From Lewinellaceae bacterium (GTDB taxonomy: Bacteria > Bacteroidota > Bacteroidia > Chitinophagales > Saprospiraceae), in the NCBI GenBank assembly GCA_020636275.1, contig JACJYD010000002.1:186001-250000 (forward strand): a stretch of DNA of 64,000 nucleotides. The letters run 5' to 3'. The position numbers and the translations under genes are program-made. The notes below the pieces were generated by a model, which ran no database searches, was not told the DNA's origin, and was given only the letters and a program-made list of their open reading frames with translations. Below are positions 8,496 through 18,206 of the stretch, in pieces (position 1 is the stretch's first letter; each line of letters starts with the position of its first letter).

Positions 8496-8553
8496 GAGTG
8501 AAGGGTGAAGAATATTGGCCTTCACCCTTCACCCTTCACCCTTCACCCTTCAC
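8496..8553. repeat. Family A hairpin without a gene, overlapping the end of the sensor gene
   Basis: Left arm 8496-8510 (GAGTGAAGGGTGAAG) pairs with 8520-8534 (one mismatch), loop about 9 nt. The right side continues with more TTCACCC heptamers to 8553. The stop codon of the minus-strand sensor gene (8550-8552) lies inside the last units. Unit and orientation match the ends of the element at 24484-25002, but no gene lies inside. Confidence 0.85.
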
Positions 8554-11500
8554 CTCCTCTCCTCACTGGGCGGATACCCAAATTCCTGGGAGAAAGCCGT
8601 GGAGAAATGCGCGGGATTACGAAAGCCCACTTCGTAACCCACTTCGGAGATGTTGAGGTCGGTGGTGGCCAGGAGCTTTTTGGCTTTGTGCAGGCGGATG
8701 GAGCGCAGGTAATGGGAAGCCGATTTTCCGGTGAGGGCCGTGAGTTTGCGGTGGAGCTGCATCCGGCTAACGGCCAGCTCGCGGCAGAGTTCGGGGATGC
8801 CGTAGTCTTCTTCCTGGATATGGGCCTCAAAGGTTTCGCGCAAGTGGACCAGGAAGGCGTTCTCCCGGGGCAGGGGAGAAGGGGTGGTTCCATTGTCGCC
8901 CGGGGTTTTGAAGTGGGCCTGGATCTGTTGCTGGCGTTCCAGCAGTTTGTGCAGGCGCAGGCGGAGCTCCATTTCGTCAAAAGGCTTCGTCAAATAGCCG
9001 TCGGCGCCTCCGGAAAAGCCTTCGAGTTTGGCCAGTTGCGTCGATTTCGCAGTGAGCAGGATGACGGGGATATGGCTGGTAAGCTGATCTTCCCTCAAGT
9101 GACGCAGCAGTTCCAGGCCGTCCATCCGGGGCATCATCACATCGCTGAGGATGATATCGGGAATCGTCTCGCGGGCAGCTTCCAGGCCTTGCTGCCCGTC
9201 GAGCGCAGCGATGACCCGGAAGTCGGGATGGAGCAAATGAACCAGGTAGTTGGACAGGTCGGAGTTGTCTTCGACGACTAACAGAAGGGGCGGTTCGCCA
9301 TCTGTTTCCCCGGTGGTACTTATCTGCAGGCTTTGTTTTTGGGCTTCGGTCTCCAGGTAATGGCTGTCAGCGGGGAAAACCTGCTCTCCCGGGGGCGCCT
9401 GCCGGGTCCAGGGAAGCAGGACGGTGAAGGTCGTTCCCTTTTCGGGCGTGCTTTCAACGGATATTTTACCTTCCCACAAGGAGACCAACTCTTTGACCAA
9501 CGACAATCCGATACCCGTGCCGCCCCAGGGCCGGGTCGGGGAGTCGTCGGCCTGGTAAAAGCGGTTAAAAATACGCGGCAATTGCGCTTCGGGGATGCCG
9601 ATGCCGGTATCTTCAACCTCGATCCGGACCTGCCGGTCGGCTTCGATGGCGGCGAGCCGAAGGATTACTTTCCCGCCCCCGGGCGTAAACTTTATGGCGT
9701 TACTCACCAGGTTGGAAACAATATCGAGCAGCTTCACGGGATCGAAGTCGGCCCGTACTGGAGCAGCCGGCCCGGAGTAAACGAGGTCCAGTTTGCGGTC
9801 CTTGGCCAGGGATTGGAAGTTTTCGGTCAGATTGAGCAAGTACCGGTTCAGGTCCGCTTGCACAAAGTGCAACTCCAGGCGTTTGCTCTCGAGTTTGGCC
9901 AGGTCGAGCATCTGGTTGATGAGGCGCAGCAGTTGATAGCTGTTCCGGCGAATGGCTTTCACCCAATTGATCGTCTGCGAACCGGCCGTCTTTTCGATCT
10001 GGGAAGCGGAGCCCAGGATCAGGGTGAGCGGAGTGCGGAATTCATGGGTAATGTTGGCGTAGAGGCGGTTCTTTACTTCGTCGAGTTCCCGCAGTCGCCG
10101 GGTTTCTTCTCGCTCCAGCCGTCGGCGCCAGGAAAACCGCAGCGCCTGCCAGGCCCCGAGCACGATGGTGAGGGCGTAGAGCAAGATCATCCACCAGGTA
10201 GCCCACCAGGGAGGATGAATGCGGATGGCCAGCTCGCGCCAGCCGCTTTCCGGCCATTTGCCGTTGGGATCGGAAGCCCTGAGCTGGAAACGGTAGTGTC
10301 CTGGCGAAAGCCCGGTAAAAACAGCCGGCTGGCCCTGGGGGACGGTCGTCCAGTTTTCATTCAGGCCCATTAACCGGTACTGATACCGGATGCGTTCGGG
10401 GACCATGAATTCCGGGGTAGAGAAGCCGATGGTGAAGAAGTTTTGATCGTGATCCAGAGTGAGTTTATGGAGATAGACGATGGAAGTATCGAGCGGCAGA
10501 TCCCTTCCGAAAACCCTGAAATATTCCAGATGTGGGGAGGGGAAAAGGGTGTCGAAGGGAATAGCTGCCGGGTCGAACCGGAAAGTGCCGGCGTCCGTGC
10601 CGGCGATGATGCTGCCGTCGGGTAAGGTTTCCAGAAAGTTGGTTTGGGCCAGCCCGTGTTCGGGGCCGAAAAATTCGGCTTGCAGGCTGATGGGATCGAT
10701 GCGGGAAAGTCCTTTCAGATGCCCGGCCCAGATAAAACCGCGCTGGTCGGTGGTTATGGCATGGACCTGGTCGGTAGGGAGGCCTGGAGAGGGTTTTAAC
10801 CAGTGAATTGAATCGGGCCTCAGGTATTCGGGGTTCAGGAATGCCAAACCTTGTCCATAGGTTCCGATCCATATTCTTCCCTGCTGGTCTTCGGCCAGGC
10901 ACGATGCATTATTGATGGATAAGTATTCAAAGGTGCGGCCCCTGTCTTTGGTCACTACAACACCAAGGTCGTTTGACGCCCAGATGGCTCTGTCCCTGGC
11001 TTGAAAAAGGTCGCTGTAAAAGCTTAATTCCGGATTACCTTTCTTCAGGTCTATAGTCAGTTTATGGATCACGGTTTCATCGCCGGGAGGCGTGTATAAA
11101 AGTCCTCTTCGCTTGGTGGCGATCCACAGGCCATCCTGGTCGTCCAGACGCATTGCAAGTGCGTATCCATGGGAAAGCTCCTGTATCGATTCAAAGGCAG
11201 GCAAGAGGAAAGGCTGCAGGGCATTATCCTTTACCTCATACAAGCGGTTATTGGTGACCAGAATGACTTTACCGTTGGAAAGAGTGGCCAGGCCGGTAAT
11301 AAAATGGTTTGTCCCGCCAACGGGCACCGGGATCGAATCCTGCAAGAGCCCCTCCGGGCTGAATAGATAGATCTTTCCGTAAGAGCCCAGGAGCATCCTT
11401 CCGTCCGGTTGTGTGAGGACGGCCCGCGCGCGCCCCTGCACAGGCATTTTTTCAAACCAATGAGACCTGGGTTGGGCATACCACAACTGGTGCTGCGGTT

Positions 11501-12503
11501 TTTTTACCCAAAAACCCCCGTTGCCGGTGGGAAGGAGGAACGTGACGCCTTCGCCAAGGCTGGTGGGGAATCGGTCAGGGGTCGTGGGTTCGCAGTAGCG
11601 CTGTCGTTCGGGATCGAAGATCCGGACGCTGTCCATGGGCATGACCAGCCACAATTTTCCATCCGGACGTGGCAGGATCTGGCTGATGGTATGGCGGATG
11701 GATCGCGGTGGTTCCGATTGGTCATACCGGTGTTGCTGCCAGGTATCCAGATGAGGGTCATAGATCAATAGACCATCGTTCCAGGTAGCTATAAACAGTT
11801 TCCCATCTTCTCCAAAATGAAAGTCGCGGATGGTGGAAGTGGGGTGTTCCACTCCGTCCATACGGAAAGGATGCCGCGTGAACAAATGAGATGACAGGTC
11901 GAACGATAACAAGTCTTTGGAAGTGCCAAGCCAGATGCGGGATGGGTTTTCAGGATCCTGAATAAGACGGTTCACGCTGTTGAATGCGGTCACTTCGGGG
12001 CCGGTCAAGCCCCATTGCTCGCCCGGAATGTAGGTGGCCGTTTCCTGCCGGTCGGCTGAAATATATTGGATGCCATAGGAGGTCACCCAGAGCGAACCAG
12101 ATTCGGTTTCCAGGATGTCACTGGCATTTATGGGAACCTGCGGGAAGGTTTCAAATTTTCCCGTGGCGGGATCAAAACCGAGCACCCCCCCTCCGTCGGA
12201 GAGCAGGAGCAGGCGCCCGTCCCGTCCCTGCTTGATGTTACTCAGAATGTTATATGGCAACGATCCGGGATTGTCCGGATCGTGGGAAAACTGGAAAAAC
12301 CGCGACCCGTCATAGCGCACCAATCCTTCCTTGGTAGCGATCCATAAGTATCCGAGGTCATCCTGATATAAACCCGGATTTTCGGAGTCCATGGCCCAGG
12401 GCATTTCAATCTCGCGAAAGTGGTAGCCACTTTCCTGGGTCAGGGCATTCAGGGCAAATGACAAGACAAAGGATGTTATCGCCAGACGAATAAACATTCG
12501 CAT
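8550..12503 (-). CDS. Hybrid two-component sensor/AraC regulator (HTCS type)
   Basis: A roughly 1317-residue one-protein signalling system. Order from the N-terminus: signal peptide (FIRLAITSFVLSFALNA), two-component-regulator propeller repeats (DDLGYLWIATKEGLVRYDG and many similar WIGT/GLLIYD blocks), a Y_Y_Y domain, one membrane helix (WWATWWMILLYALTIVLGAW), a HisKA domain with H-box THEFRTPLTLILG, an HATPase domain (DTGIGIPEAQLPRIF, GGTGIGLSLVKEL), a receiver domain with phospho-acceptor in DIILSDVMMPRMDG, and a C-terminal AraC-type helix-turn-helix. A periplasmic signal is sensed by the propellers and DNA is bound on the cytoplasmic side. The ATG at 12503 is chosen because it begins the signal peptide. 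The C-terminus (SEERR) and stop fall in a family A repeat. Target genes are unknown; the flanking surface proteins are candidates. Confidence 0.92.
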   Translation of the reverse strand: MRMFIRLAITSFVLSFALNALTQESGYHFREIEMPWAMDSENPGLYQDDLGYLWIATKEGLVRYDGSRFFQFSHDPDNPGSLPYNILSNIKQGRDGRLLLLSDGGGVLGFDPATGKFETFPQVPINASDILETESGSLWVTSYGIQYISADRQETATYIPGEQWGLTGPEVTAFNSVNRLIQDPENPSRIWLGTSKDLLSFDLSSHLFTRHPFRMDGVEHPTSTIRDFHFGEDGKLFIATWNDGLLIYDPHLDTWQQHRYDQSEPPRSIRHTISQILPRPDGKLWLVMPMDSVRIFDPERQRYCEPTTPDRFPTSLGEGVTFLLPTGNGGFWVKKPQHQLWYAQPRSHWFEKMPVQGRARAVLTQPDGRMLLGSYGKIYLFSPEGLLQDSIPVPVGGTNHFITGLATLSNGKVILVTNNRLYEVKDNALQPFLLPAFESIQELSHGYALAMRLDDQDGLWIATKRRGLLYTPPGDETVIHKLTIDLKKGNPELSFYSDLFQARDRAIWASNDLGVVVTKDRGRTFEYLSINNASCLAEDQQGRIWIGTYGQGLAFLNPEYLRPDSIHWLKPSPGLPTDQVHAITTDQRGFIWAGHLKGLSRIDPISLQAEFFGPEHGLAQTNFLETLPDGSIIAGTDAGTFRFDPAAIPFDTLFPSPHLEYFRVFGRDLPLDTSIVYLHKLTLDHDQNFFTIGFSTPEFMVPERIRYQYRLMGLNENWTTVPQGQPAVFTGLSPGHYRFQLRASDPNGKWPESGWRELAIRIHPPWWATWWMILLYALTIVLGAWQALRFSWRRRLEREETRRLRELDEVKNRLYANITHEFRTPLTLILGSASQIEKTAGSQTINWVKAIRRNSYQLLRLINQMLDLAKLESKRLELHFVQADLNRYLLNLTENFQSLAKDRKLDLVYSGPAAPVRADFDPVKLLDIVSNLVSNAIKFTPGGGKVILRLAAIEADRQVRIEVEDTGIGIPEAQLPRIFNRFYQADDSPTRPWGGTGIGLSLVKELVSLWEGKISVESTPEKGTTFTVLLPWTRQAPPGEQVFPADSHYLETEAQKQSLQISTTGETDGEPPLLLVVEDNSDLSNYLVHLLHPDFRVIAALDGQQGLEAARETIPDIILSDVMMPRMDGLELLRHLREDQLTSHIPVILLTAKSTQLAKLEGFSGGADGYLTKPFDEMELRLRLHKLLERQQQIQAHFKTPGDNGTTPSPLPRENAFLVHLRETFEAHIQEEDYGIPELCRELAVSRMQLHRKLTALTGKSASHYLRSIRLHKAKKLLATTDLNISEVGYEVGFRNPAHFSTAFSQEFGYPPSEERR

Positions 12504-12669
12504 TCTTACAGATTGAAAGTAAGTTACTTCATTTCCTAAAAAAGAAACCCTCGGTGACAACTGACTTTTGTCATTTTACTTATTTTTATTTTTCAGTAGT
12601 TTTCTTTGTAATGCAATCTCCTCCCTTTTCCATTTCCCTCCTTTTACCAAATACCAAATCCCACCGGCC

Positions 12670-15600
12670 ATGAAAAGCAGTTTCTACCTGTGTACCCTCT
12701 TTCTTTTCCTTTCCTTGGCGCTTCCTGCTCAATCCCGTTTCCCTTCCGCCCACCCCGGCCTGGAAGCCCGCGCCACCGGTACCGGCCGCACCACGGGACA
12801 CGTGATCACCCTTACCCTCCTCAATACCACCGGCGAGGAAATGGACACCGAGATCGGCCCTCTGGTCATCCCCTCCGAGGGGGAATACCAGGGTTATGTG
12901 ATCAATGACGTCTACCCGGTCACCATACCTGCTTTTGGCTATGTGGTGTTGCCGGTGGATGGCTATTGCACGGATTATTCCAAACTGGAACTTCCGGCCG
13001 GCAGCATGGTCTTCAATAGTGAGAATTGGGTGGAAGTCGACGCCCCCTTCTCCGTGCACGGACCGGAAGTGAACCTGGTGGCCATGGGGTTTGAACCCTA
13101 TTCCATTATGGATGAAACTGAAATGGTACTGACCTACCCGGGTACGAACATCACCTTTTCCTACCGGGTGGATATCGATGAGTATCTTCTCCGTACCGGC
13201 ACGCTGCTGGTCGATGCCGTCAACCGCATCGAATCGGCCTACGACCGCTGGATCGAAACCGAGCATACGAATACGGTACTGGAGGTCATGGAAGCCCGGG
13301 AAATGCGCAATACGGTGGTGCAACATGTATTTTGGTATTACACCTCCATCCTCCGGGGAGAACCCTATAACCGCGAATATCTGACCGAAGTGGTTACCCA
13401 GGAGACGGAGCTGGTGGTCAATACTTCCTCCCAAAACTACACCCAGGCTGCGATCACCCAGGTGCAGGAAGAAACCCAAAATGTGTGGGATGTCCTGGTG
13501 CTGATCGGCAGCGATGCCAAGATCCTCAAAGAACCGGACGCGGTGGAGGATACCTGGGGTATTCACTATCAGCGCTGGGTGCAGACAACCCTTCGTGAAA
13601 CGAACCCCAATCAACTATCTGCAGGCGGGGAACTGGTATTCCTGGACGATACCCTCAGCCAGATCCGGGACTACCTGGGCGACCTTTTTATCGAACGGAT
13701 CCGAAACGGCATTTCCGTCAAATTGGGCGATTATTTCAAGTTTCAGCTTGGAAAATTGAAGGATTACGATCAATTGTCCGATTGGGTATACCTGGACGAA
13801 ATTGTCCACAGCAAAGTCTTTGAGCTGCTCGAACCTGCCACCCAAAGCGTGATCCGGGAAGAACTGGACAAACGGATGGACCGCTGGATCCGGGAACAAC
13901 TCGATAATTTGCAGGCCGATGACATCAAAGGCTGGGTAGAACTGGAGGCTTTGGTCGGATGGGATGCGATCAATGCCAGCCTGCAGCCGGCTACCCAGGC
14001 CCTGTTGCGGGAACGACTGGGCGAATTTTTCTATAATTATGCCCTGCAACAGGCCTTATTGCTGAACCCCTCCGACCCGAACGCCATTCGCAGCTGGATG
14101 GAGTTGGAAATATTGATCGCATGCCCCTGGTATGACGCCTATGTCTCGCCGGATGACCAGGGGGAGATCAAAGGGGCGTTGAGCAAAAAATTCACTTCCT
14201 TTCTGAATACTCAATTGGATCAACTCGACCCCAAGGATACCTCCATGATCCGGAAATGGTCCGAACTGGAAGTCCTCATCCTGTCGGATTGGTTTACCAC
14301 CTATGTGTCGGAAAGCGACCAAACGACGATCATCAAAAAGCTGAGCGAAAAATTCACTTCTTACCTCAACGAGCAACTGGAGCAGCTCAATCCGGCCGAC
14401 ACCTCCATGCTGGTGAAATGGCAGCAGACTGAGATCCTCATCCTGTCGGATTGGTTTACCACCTACGTGTCGGAAAGCGACCAAACGACGATCATCAGGA
14501 AGTTGAGTGAAAAATTTACCCAATTTATGAAAACCCAGGCCGGGAACCTGGATCCTGCCGATGAAGGGATGTTGAAGAAGTGGGCCCAACTGGAGACGCT
14601 CACGCATTCCGATTGGTTTGAAAAATACATATCCGAAGCCGACCGGCAGGAGATCATCAAAAAACTGAAGGTGAAATTTACAGCCTGGCTCAAGGAACAG
14701 ATCAGCAAACTGGATCCGAAAGACCCAAAATTTCTCGAAAAATGGATGAAGCTGGAGAAACTGACCCTTTCGGACTGGTTTGACGAGTACGTGGATAAAC
14801 CGAAGAAGGCCGGGGACGATCTGTCGAAAGAATACCAGCAATGGGGAAAAGCGAATACCGAACCGGTCGATTATTCCCAGGTGCAATGGCAAGAAGTACA
14901 ATGGACCGGCGAACGGATCAAGGTACTGTTCGGCGGACCGCTGCCGGCTGTCGTCGATAAGACCGGACTCAGTCCCGTAACCTGGACCATCATCGCCGGG
15001 GTGCCGATCGCCACGGGGATCATTGTTTATGTGCTCACCCGGCCCGATCCGGCTGCCGCTTCGCCCGATGTCCTGACGATCGCCTGCCCGGGTGAAGGCA
15101 CGGTCAACGTATTGGCGAATGATGTGGGGAAGGACCTGAAGATCACGTCCGTTTCCCAATCGCCCTATGCCGCGATCACGGACGCGGGCAACGGTAATTT
15201 GTTCGTGGAGCTTTTCCTCACCGAACCCATTACTCAATTCAGTTTTTCCTACACCATCGAAGATAGGAAAGGGCGCAGTTCGACGGCCGACGTGCTGGTC
15301 AACGTGACCCTGCCGCCGATCAACGCGGTGGATGATGTATTTGAAGGCTACACAAGCACTCCTTTGGCCGGCAATCCCCTGATCAACGATATCGGGGAAG
15401 GGCTGGTCGTCCTTGACAACACCATTCCCCAGGGAGGGGCCTTTAACATGGGGTTTGACGGCACCTTCACCTTTGTGCCGGATGGCGGATTTTGCGACAA
15501 CACCTCCTTTTCCTATACCGTTTTGGATGAGTGCGGCCAAACCGCTTCGGCGAATGTATCGATCAACCTGCAGGATACGGAAGCTCCGGCCGTAACCTGT

Positions 15601-17898
15601 CCGCCGGACCTGACGGTCAGTTGCGAAAACCCGACCGATCCCGGCGCGACGGGCCAGGCCACCGCCACCGATAATTGTACCCTCAACCCGACCCTGACGT
15701 ATGTGGATGAGTACAGCGGCGTGCCCTGCAACCAGGTCCTCACCCGCACCTGGACGGCCACCGACGAAGTGGGACTGTCCGCCTCTTGCGTGCAGGTCGT
15801 AACGATCGTAGACGAAACGGCGCCCGCGGTTACCTGTCCGCCGGATTCTTCCATTCCCTGTGAAGACATGCCCGATCCCACGGTAACAGGCGGGCCGGAA
15901 TACACCGATAATTGCACCCTGACGATCGATCTGGTCGTCATTTTTGAGGATCAGTTTACCGGCACAGGCGGCTCCGGCGACCTGGAGCGCACCTGGAAGG
16001 TGGTGGATCAATGTGGAAATATGGGATCCTGCATCCAGGTGATCAAACTGGTGGATGAGGAAGCCCCGGTGATCACCTGTCCGCCGGATATCCAGATCAC
16101 TTGTGAATTGCCGCCCGACCCGGGTACCACCGGTTACCCGGAAGTTTCGGATAATTGCGCGGCCACCGCTGAGATCGAAGTACAGTTTGAAGATGTTTTC
16201 CTAGGCTCGGGTTGTTTGCCCGACATCCAACGTACCTGGACGGCCAAGGATGGAGCCGGGAATGTGGCGTCCTGCGAGCATCTGATCGTGATCGAGGATA
16301 TGTCGCCGCCGATGGTCATTTGTCCGCCGGATATTACGGTTGATTGCGGGCAACAGCTCGACCTCAACGTCTGCGGTATGGCGGTGGGCATTGACGATTG
16401 CGGGGGTGTCACTTTAGTCTACACCGACGATCAGAGCGGGTTGAGCGGCTGCTCCGGAGTCGTGATCCGAAATTGGGTGGCCTTCGACGATTGCGGAAAT
16501 GCGGCCTTTTGCACCCAAACCATTACCATTGTACCCGTCGACTGCGCTTTTGAACCCAATATCAATTTGCTGCCTTCCACCTGTGGTCAGCCCAACGGGG
16601 AGATCGCGCTTTCCATGAACCCTTCAGGCGAATATTCCTTTACCTGGAGCGATGGTACTGCCGGTCCGGTGATCTCCAACCTCTTCTCCGGTTTGTACGC
16701 GGTGACGATCACCGACGAGATCAACTTTTGCACCGAAGTGGTGCAGATCTTTTTGCCGGAGGCGCCTCCCGTTTTCGTGCTGAATACCACCGTCGATCCC
16801 GACCTCTGCATAATTCCGGGCAACATTACGCTGCTGCTGGATAATTCCGGCTCCGGGCTGTTCAATATTTTTGTAACGGGCCCCAATAGCTTTTCGATAC
16901 CGCCACAGCCCCCGGGCGAGGTCGTCCTCGGCGCATTCGGCGCATTGCCTCCGGGGAATTACACCGTATTTATATCCGACCCCGAAGGTCCTCCAGGCTG
17001 CGAGCAGGTCATCAGCGCGCTGATTCCCTACATACCGCCCTACACCTTGTCGGTAGTCAATGTGGTCCAGCCGTCTTCGCCTTCTGCGTCGGATGGGGAG
17101 GTTACCCTTTCCGTTTCGGGAGCTCCGCTTTTTCCATTAAATGTATTGGTAAACGGGGTCCTCGCCGGACAAGCCAACAGCACGGTTTTCTCGGTAACGG
17201 GGCTTCCTGCCGGTACCTATGATTTTTTGATTATCGATGCCGAAGGCGGAGGCTGTGCATCGAACACCGTGACCATCACGCTGGAATTCATGCCGCCGGG
17301 GAATGGCCCCGAGATCCAGTTGCTGACCCAGACGAATGGACCGATCTGGCCGCAATGGGCTTTGGAGGCGCTGCCCGATGACCCGGGCATGTTCATCCCG
17401 GAGCATCCCGTTCTCGAACCGGGGGAACCGGAGGTGGGGCTGCAATCCGTTCCCATCGCCTTCGGCATGGGATATGGCCTGACCGGCCGGCTGCAAATTC
17501 AATGGGGCCTGGGGTATAGCCAGGGGCAGCTCACGCAAAGCTGGCTGGACCCCGCTTCCGGCGCTTCCTACCGCCTGGAATCGACCATGCAGGGGTTGAG
17601 CAGCGAAGGAGGTTTCCGTTACTACGCTCCGCCGGGCCGGGCGACCGCCTTCCTGGGTGCGGGACTTACCTGGCAGCATTTGTCGTTTGCCAATACCCGC
17701 CTGACGGGCGCCGGGCAGTCCTATGCCCTTGATCCGTTGCCAACGGTCGACCGGTTCTCGACCTACCTAACGGCCGGCATGCGGTGGAACCTCGGTCAAC
17801 GCGTTTTCATCGAGATGGAAGGCCGGATGACGCCGCCGATGGGGTGGGGGCAGACCCCGGAGTTTTATCTGCGGCCGGGGGTGGTTTTCCGGTTGTGA
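12670..17898 (+). CDS. Giant surface protein: 54-residue helical repeats, TM segment, HYR repeats, C-terminal barrel-like region
   Basis: About 1742 residues. The ATG at 12670 starts a signal peptide (MKSSFYLCTLFLFLSLALPAQ); the frame is open further upstream but is unlikely to be used. Residues ~370-715 hold seven tandem ~54-residue helical units with the pattern W..LE.L..SDWF..YV, ...KFT.(Y/F)L..QL, and (L)NP.D. A hydrophobic segment (VTWTIIAGVPIATGIIVYVL) follows at ~770-790. Then come cadherin-like/Ig stretches (VLANDVG), four HYR-like repeats (TAPAVTCPPDSSIPCED type, ~970-1290), a SprB-like repeat (NGEIALSMNPSGEYSFTWSD) and a C-terminal ~150 residues with alternating strands ending GVVFRL, like a small outer-membrane barrel. 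It is likely an outer-membrane adhesion or scaffold protein. The helical repeat is not one I recognise. Confidence 0.8.
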   Translation: MKSSFYLCTLFLFLSLALPAQSRFPSAHPGLEARATGTGRTTGHVITLTLLNTTGEEMDTEIGPLVIPSEGEYQGYVINDVYPVTIPAFGYVVLPVDGYCTDYSKLELPAGSMVFNSENWVEVDAPFSVHGPEVNLVAMGFEPYSIMDETEMVLTYPGTNITFSYRVDIDEYLLRTGTLLVDAVNRIESAYDRWIETEHTNTVLEVMEAREMRNTVVQHVFWYYTSILRGEPYNREYLTEVVTQETELVVNTSSQNYTQAAITQVQEETQNVWDVLVLIGSDAKILKEPDAVEDTWGIHYQRWVQTTLRETNPNQLSAGGELVFLDDTLSQIRDYLGDLFIERIRNGISVKLGDYFKFQLGKLKDYDQLSDWVYLDEIVHSKVFELLEPATQSVIREELDKRMDRWIREQLDNLQADDIKGWVELEALVGWDAINASLQPATQALLRERLGEFFYNYALQQALLLNPSDPNAIRSWMELEILIACPWYDAYVSPDDQGEIKGALSKKFTSFLNTQLDQLDPKDTSMIRKWSELEVLILSDWFTTYVSESDQTTIIKKLSEKFTSYLNEQLEQLNPADTSMLVKWQQTEILILSDWFTTYVSESDQTTIIRKLSEKFTQFMKTQAGNLDPADEGMLKKWAQLETLTHSDWFEKYISEADRQEIIKKLKVKFTAWLKEQISKLDPKDPKFLEKWMKLEKLTLSDWFDEYVDKPKKAGDDLSKEYQQWGKANTEPVDYSQVQWQEVQWTGERIKVLFGGPLPAVVDKTGLSPVTWTIIAGVPIATGIIVYVLTRPDPAAASPDVLTIACPGEGTVNVLANDVGKDLKITSVSQSPYAAITDAGNGNLFVELFLTEPITQFSFSYTIEDRKGRSSTADVLVNVTLPPINAVDDVFEGYTSTPLAGNPLINDIGEGLVVLDNTIPQGGAFNMGFDGTFTFVPDGGFCDNTSFSYTVLDECGQTASANVSINLQDTEAPAVTCPPDLTVSCENPTDPGATGQATATDNCTLNPTLTYVDEYSGVPCNQVLTRTWTATDEVGLSASCVQVVTIVDETAPAVTCPPDSSIPCEDMPDPTVTGGPEYTDNCTLTIDLVVIFEDQFTGTGGSGDLERTWKVVDQCGNMGSCIQVIKLVDEEAPVITCPPDIQITCELPPDPGTTGYPEVSDNCAATAEIEVQFEDVFLGSGCLPDIQRTWTAKDGAGNVASCEHLIVIEDMSPPMVICPPDITVDCGQQLDLNVCGMAVGIDDCGGVTLVYTDDQSGLSGCSGVVIRNWVAFDDCGNAAFCTQTITIVPVDCAFEPNINLLPSTCGQPNGEIALSMNPSGEYSFTWSDGTAGPVISNLFSGLYAVTITDEINFCTEVVQIFLPEAPPVFVLNTTVDPDLCIIPGNITLLLDNSGSGLFNIFVTGPNSFSIPPQPPGEVVLGAFGALPPGNYTVFISDPEGPPGCEQVISALIPYIPPYTLSVVNVVQPSSPSASDGEVTLSVSGAPLFPLNVLVNGVLAGQANSTVFSVTGLPAGTYDFLIIDAEGGGCASNTVTITLEFMPPGNGPEIQLLTQTNGPIWPQWALEALPDDPGMFIPEHPVLEPGEPEVGLQSVPIAFGMGYGLTGRLQIQWGLGYSQGQLTQSWLDPASGASYRLESTMQGLSSEGGFRYYAPPGRATAFLGAGLTWQHLSFANTRLTGAGQSYALDPLPTVDRFSTYLTAGMRWNLGQRVFIEMEGRMTPPMGWGQTPEFYLRPGVVFRL

Positions 17899-17951
17899 TG
17901 GTACGAACACATAAAAGTAGGAGTCATGGCGGGTTTTGGCGAAAGTATTTT

Positions 17952-18067
17952 ATCACCGCTACGGCGCGACGAACGCGACGCTTGCTGTGCGTTGCTTTCA
18001 CAAGAATAAATTGCTCCATATTTTGAAAAAGCAGGACCTCGTTGCGTCCGTTGCGTCGTCGCGGTAA
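17952..18067. repeat. Family G GC-rich inverted repeat
   Basis: Degenerate octamers such as GCGACGAC and GCAACGGA form a left arm (about 17952-17980) and an inverted right arm (about 18040-18067) around a ~60-nt core. The same arms with a different core occur at 29098-29188. Together with the promoter region at 18125-18155 this accounts for the 308-bp gap between the surface protein gene and tetR; I see no gene here. Confidence 0.7.
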
Positions 18068-18132
18068 CAAAACAACTTCCCAAAAATTCGGGATGACTCA
18101 TATTTCATTATTTTAATTTTTTTCTTGCATTT

Positions 18133-18147
18133 TTGAACACTGTTCAA
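18133..18147. promoter_or_regulatory. TetR-family operator O1 (tetR promoter)
   Basis: Perfect palindrome TTGAACACTGTTCAA (7-1-7). It sits between a -33-like TTG (about 18125-18127) and the -7 box, so a bound repressor would block the tetR promoter. The same core recurs before the efflux genes at 18888. Confidence 0.85.
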
Positions 18148-18155
18148 TATATTTG
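18148..18155 (+). promoter_or_regulatory. Bacteroidota -7 promoter box of tetR
   Basis: TATATTTG matches the TAnnTTTG consensus of the Bacteroidota primary sigma factor. It abuts operator O1 and lies about 50 nt before the tetR start, with a TTG about 20 nt upstream. Confidence 0.75.
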
Positions 18156-18206
18156 CATCGTTAAATTATTTAATGCAATTCATTCTATAAAATTTTACGA
18201 TCCAAG

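Noticed and set aside
12568..12669. Earlier start for the large surface protein
   Set aside because: The ATG at 12670 begins a proper signal peptide; the upstream extension adds a second hydrophobic stretch unlike a normal N-terminus.
14056..16011. Long open frame on the minus strand (about 650 codons) inside the surface protein gene
   Set aside because: It lies wholly antisense to a well supported gene with recognisable repeats; its translation is low-complexity and Arg/Gly/His-rich, typical of a shadow in GC-rich DNA.
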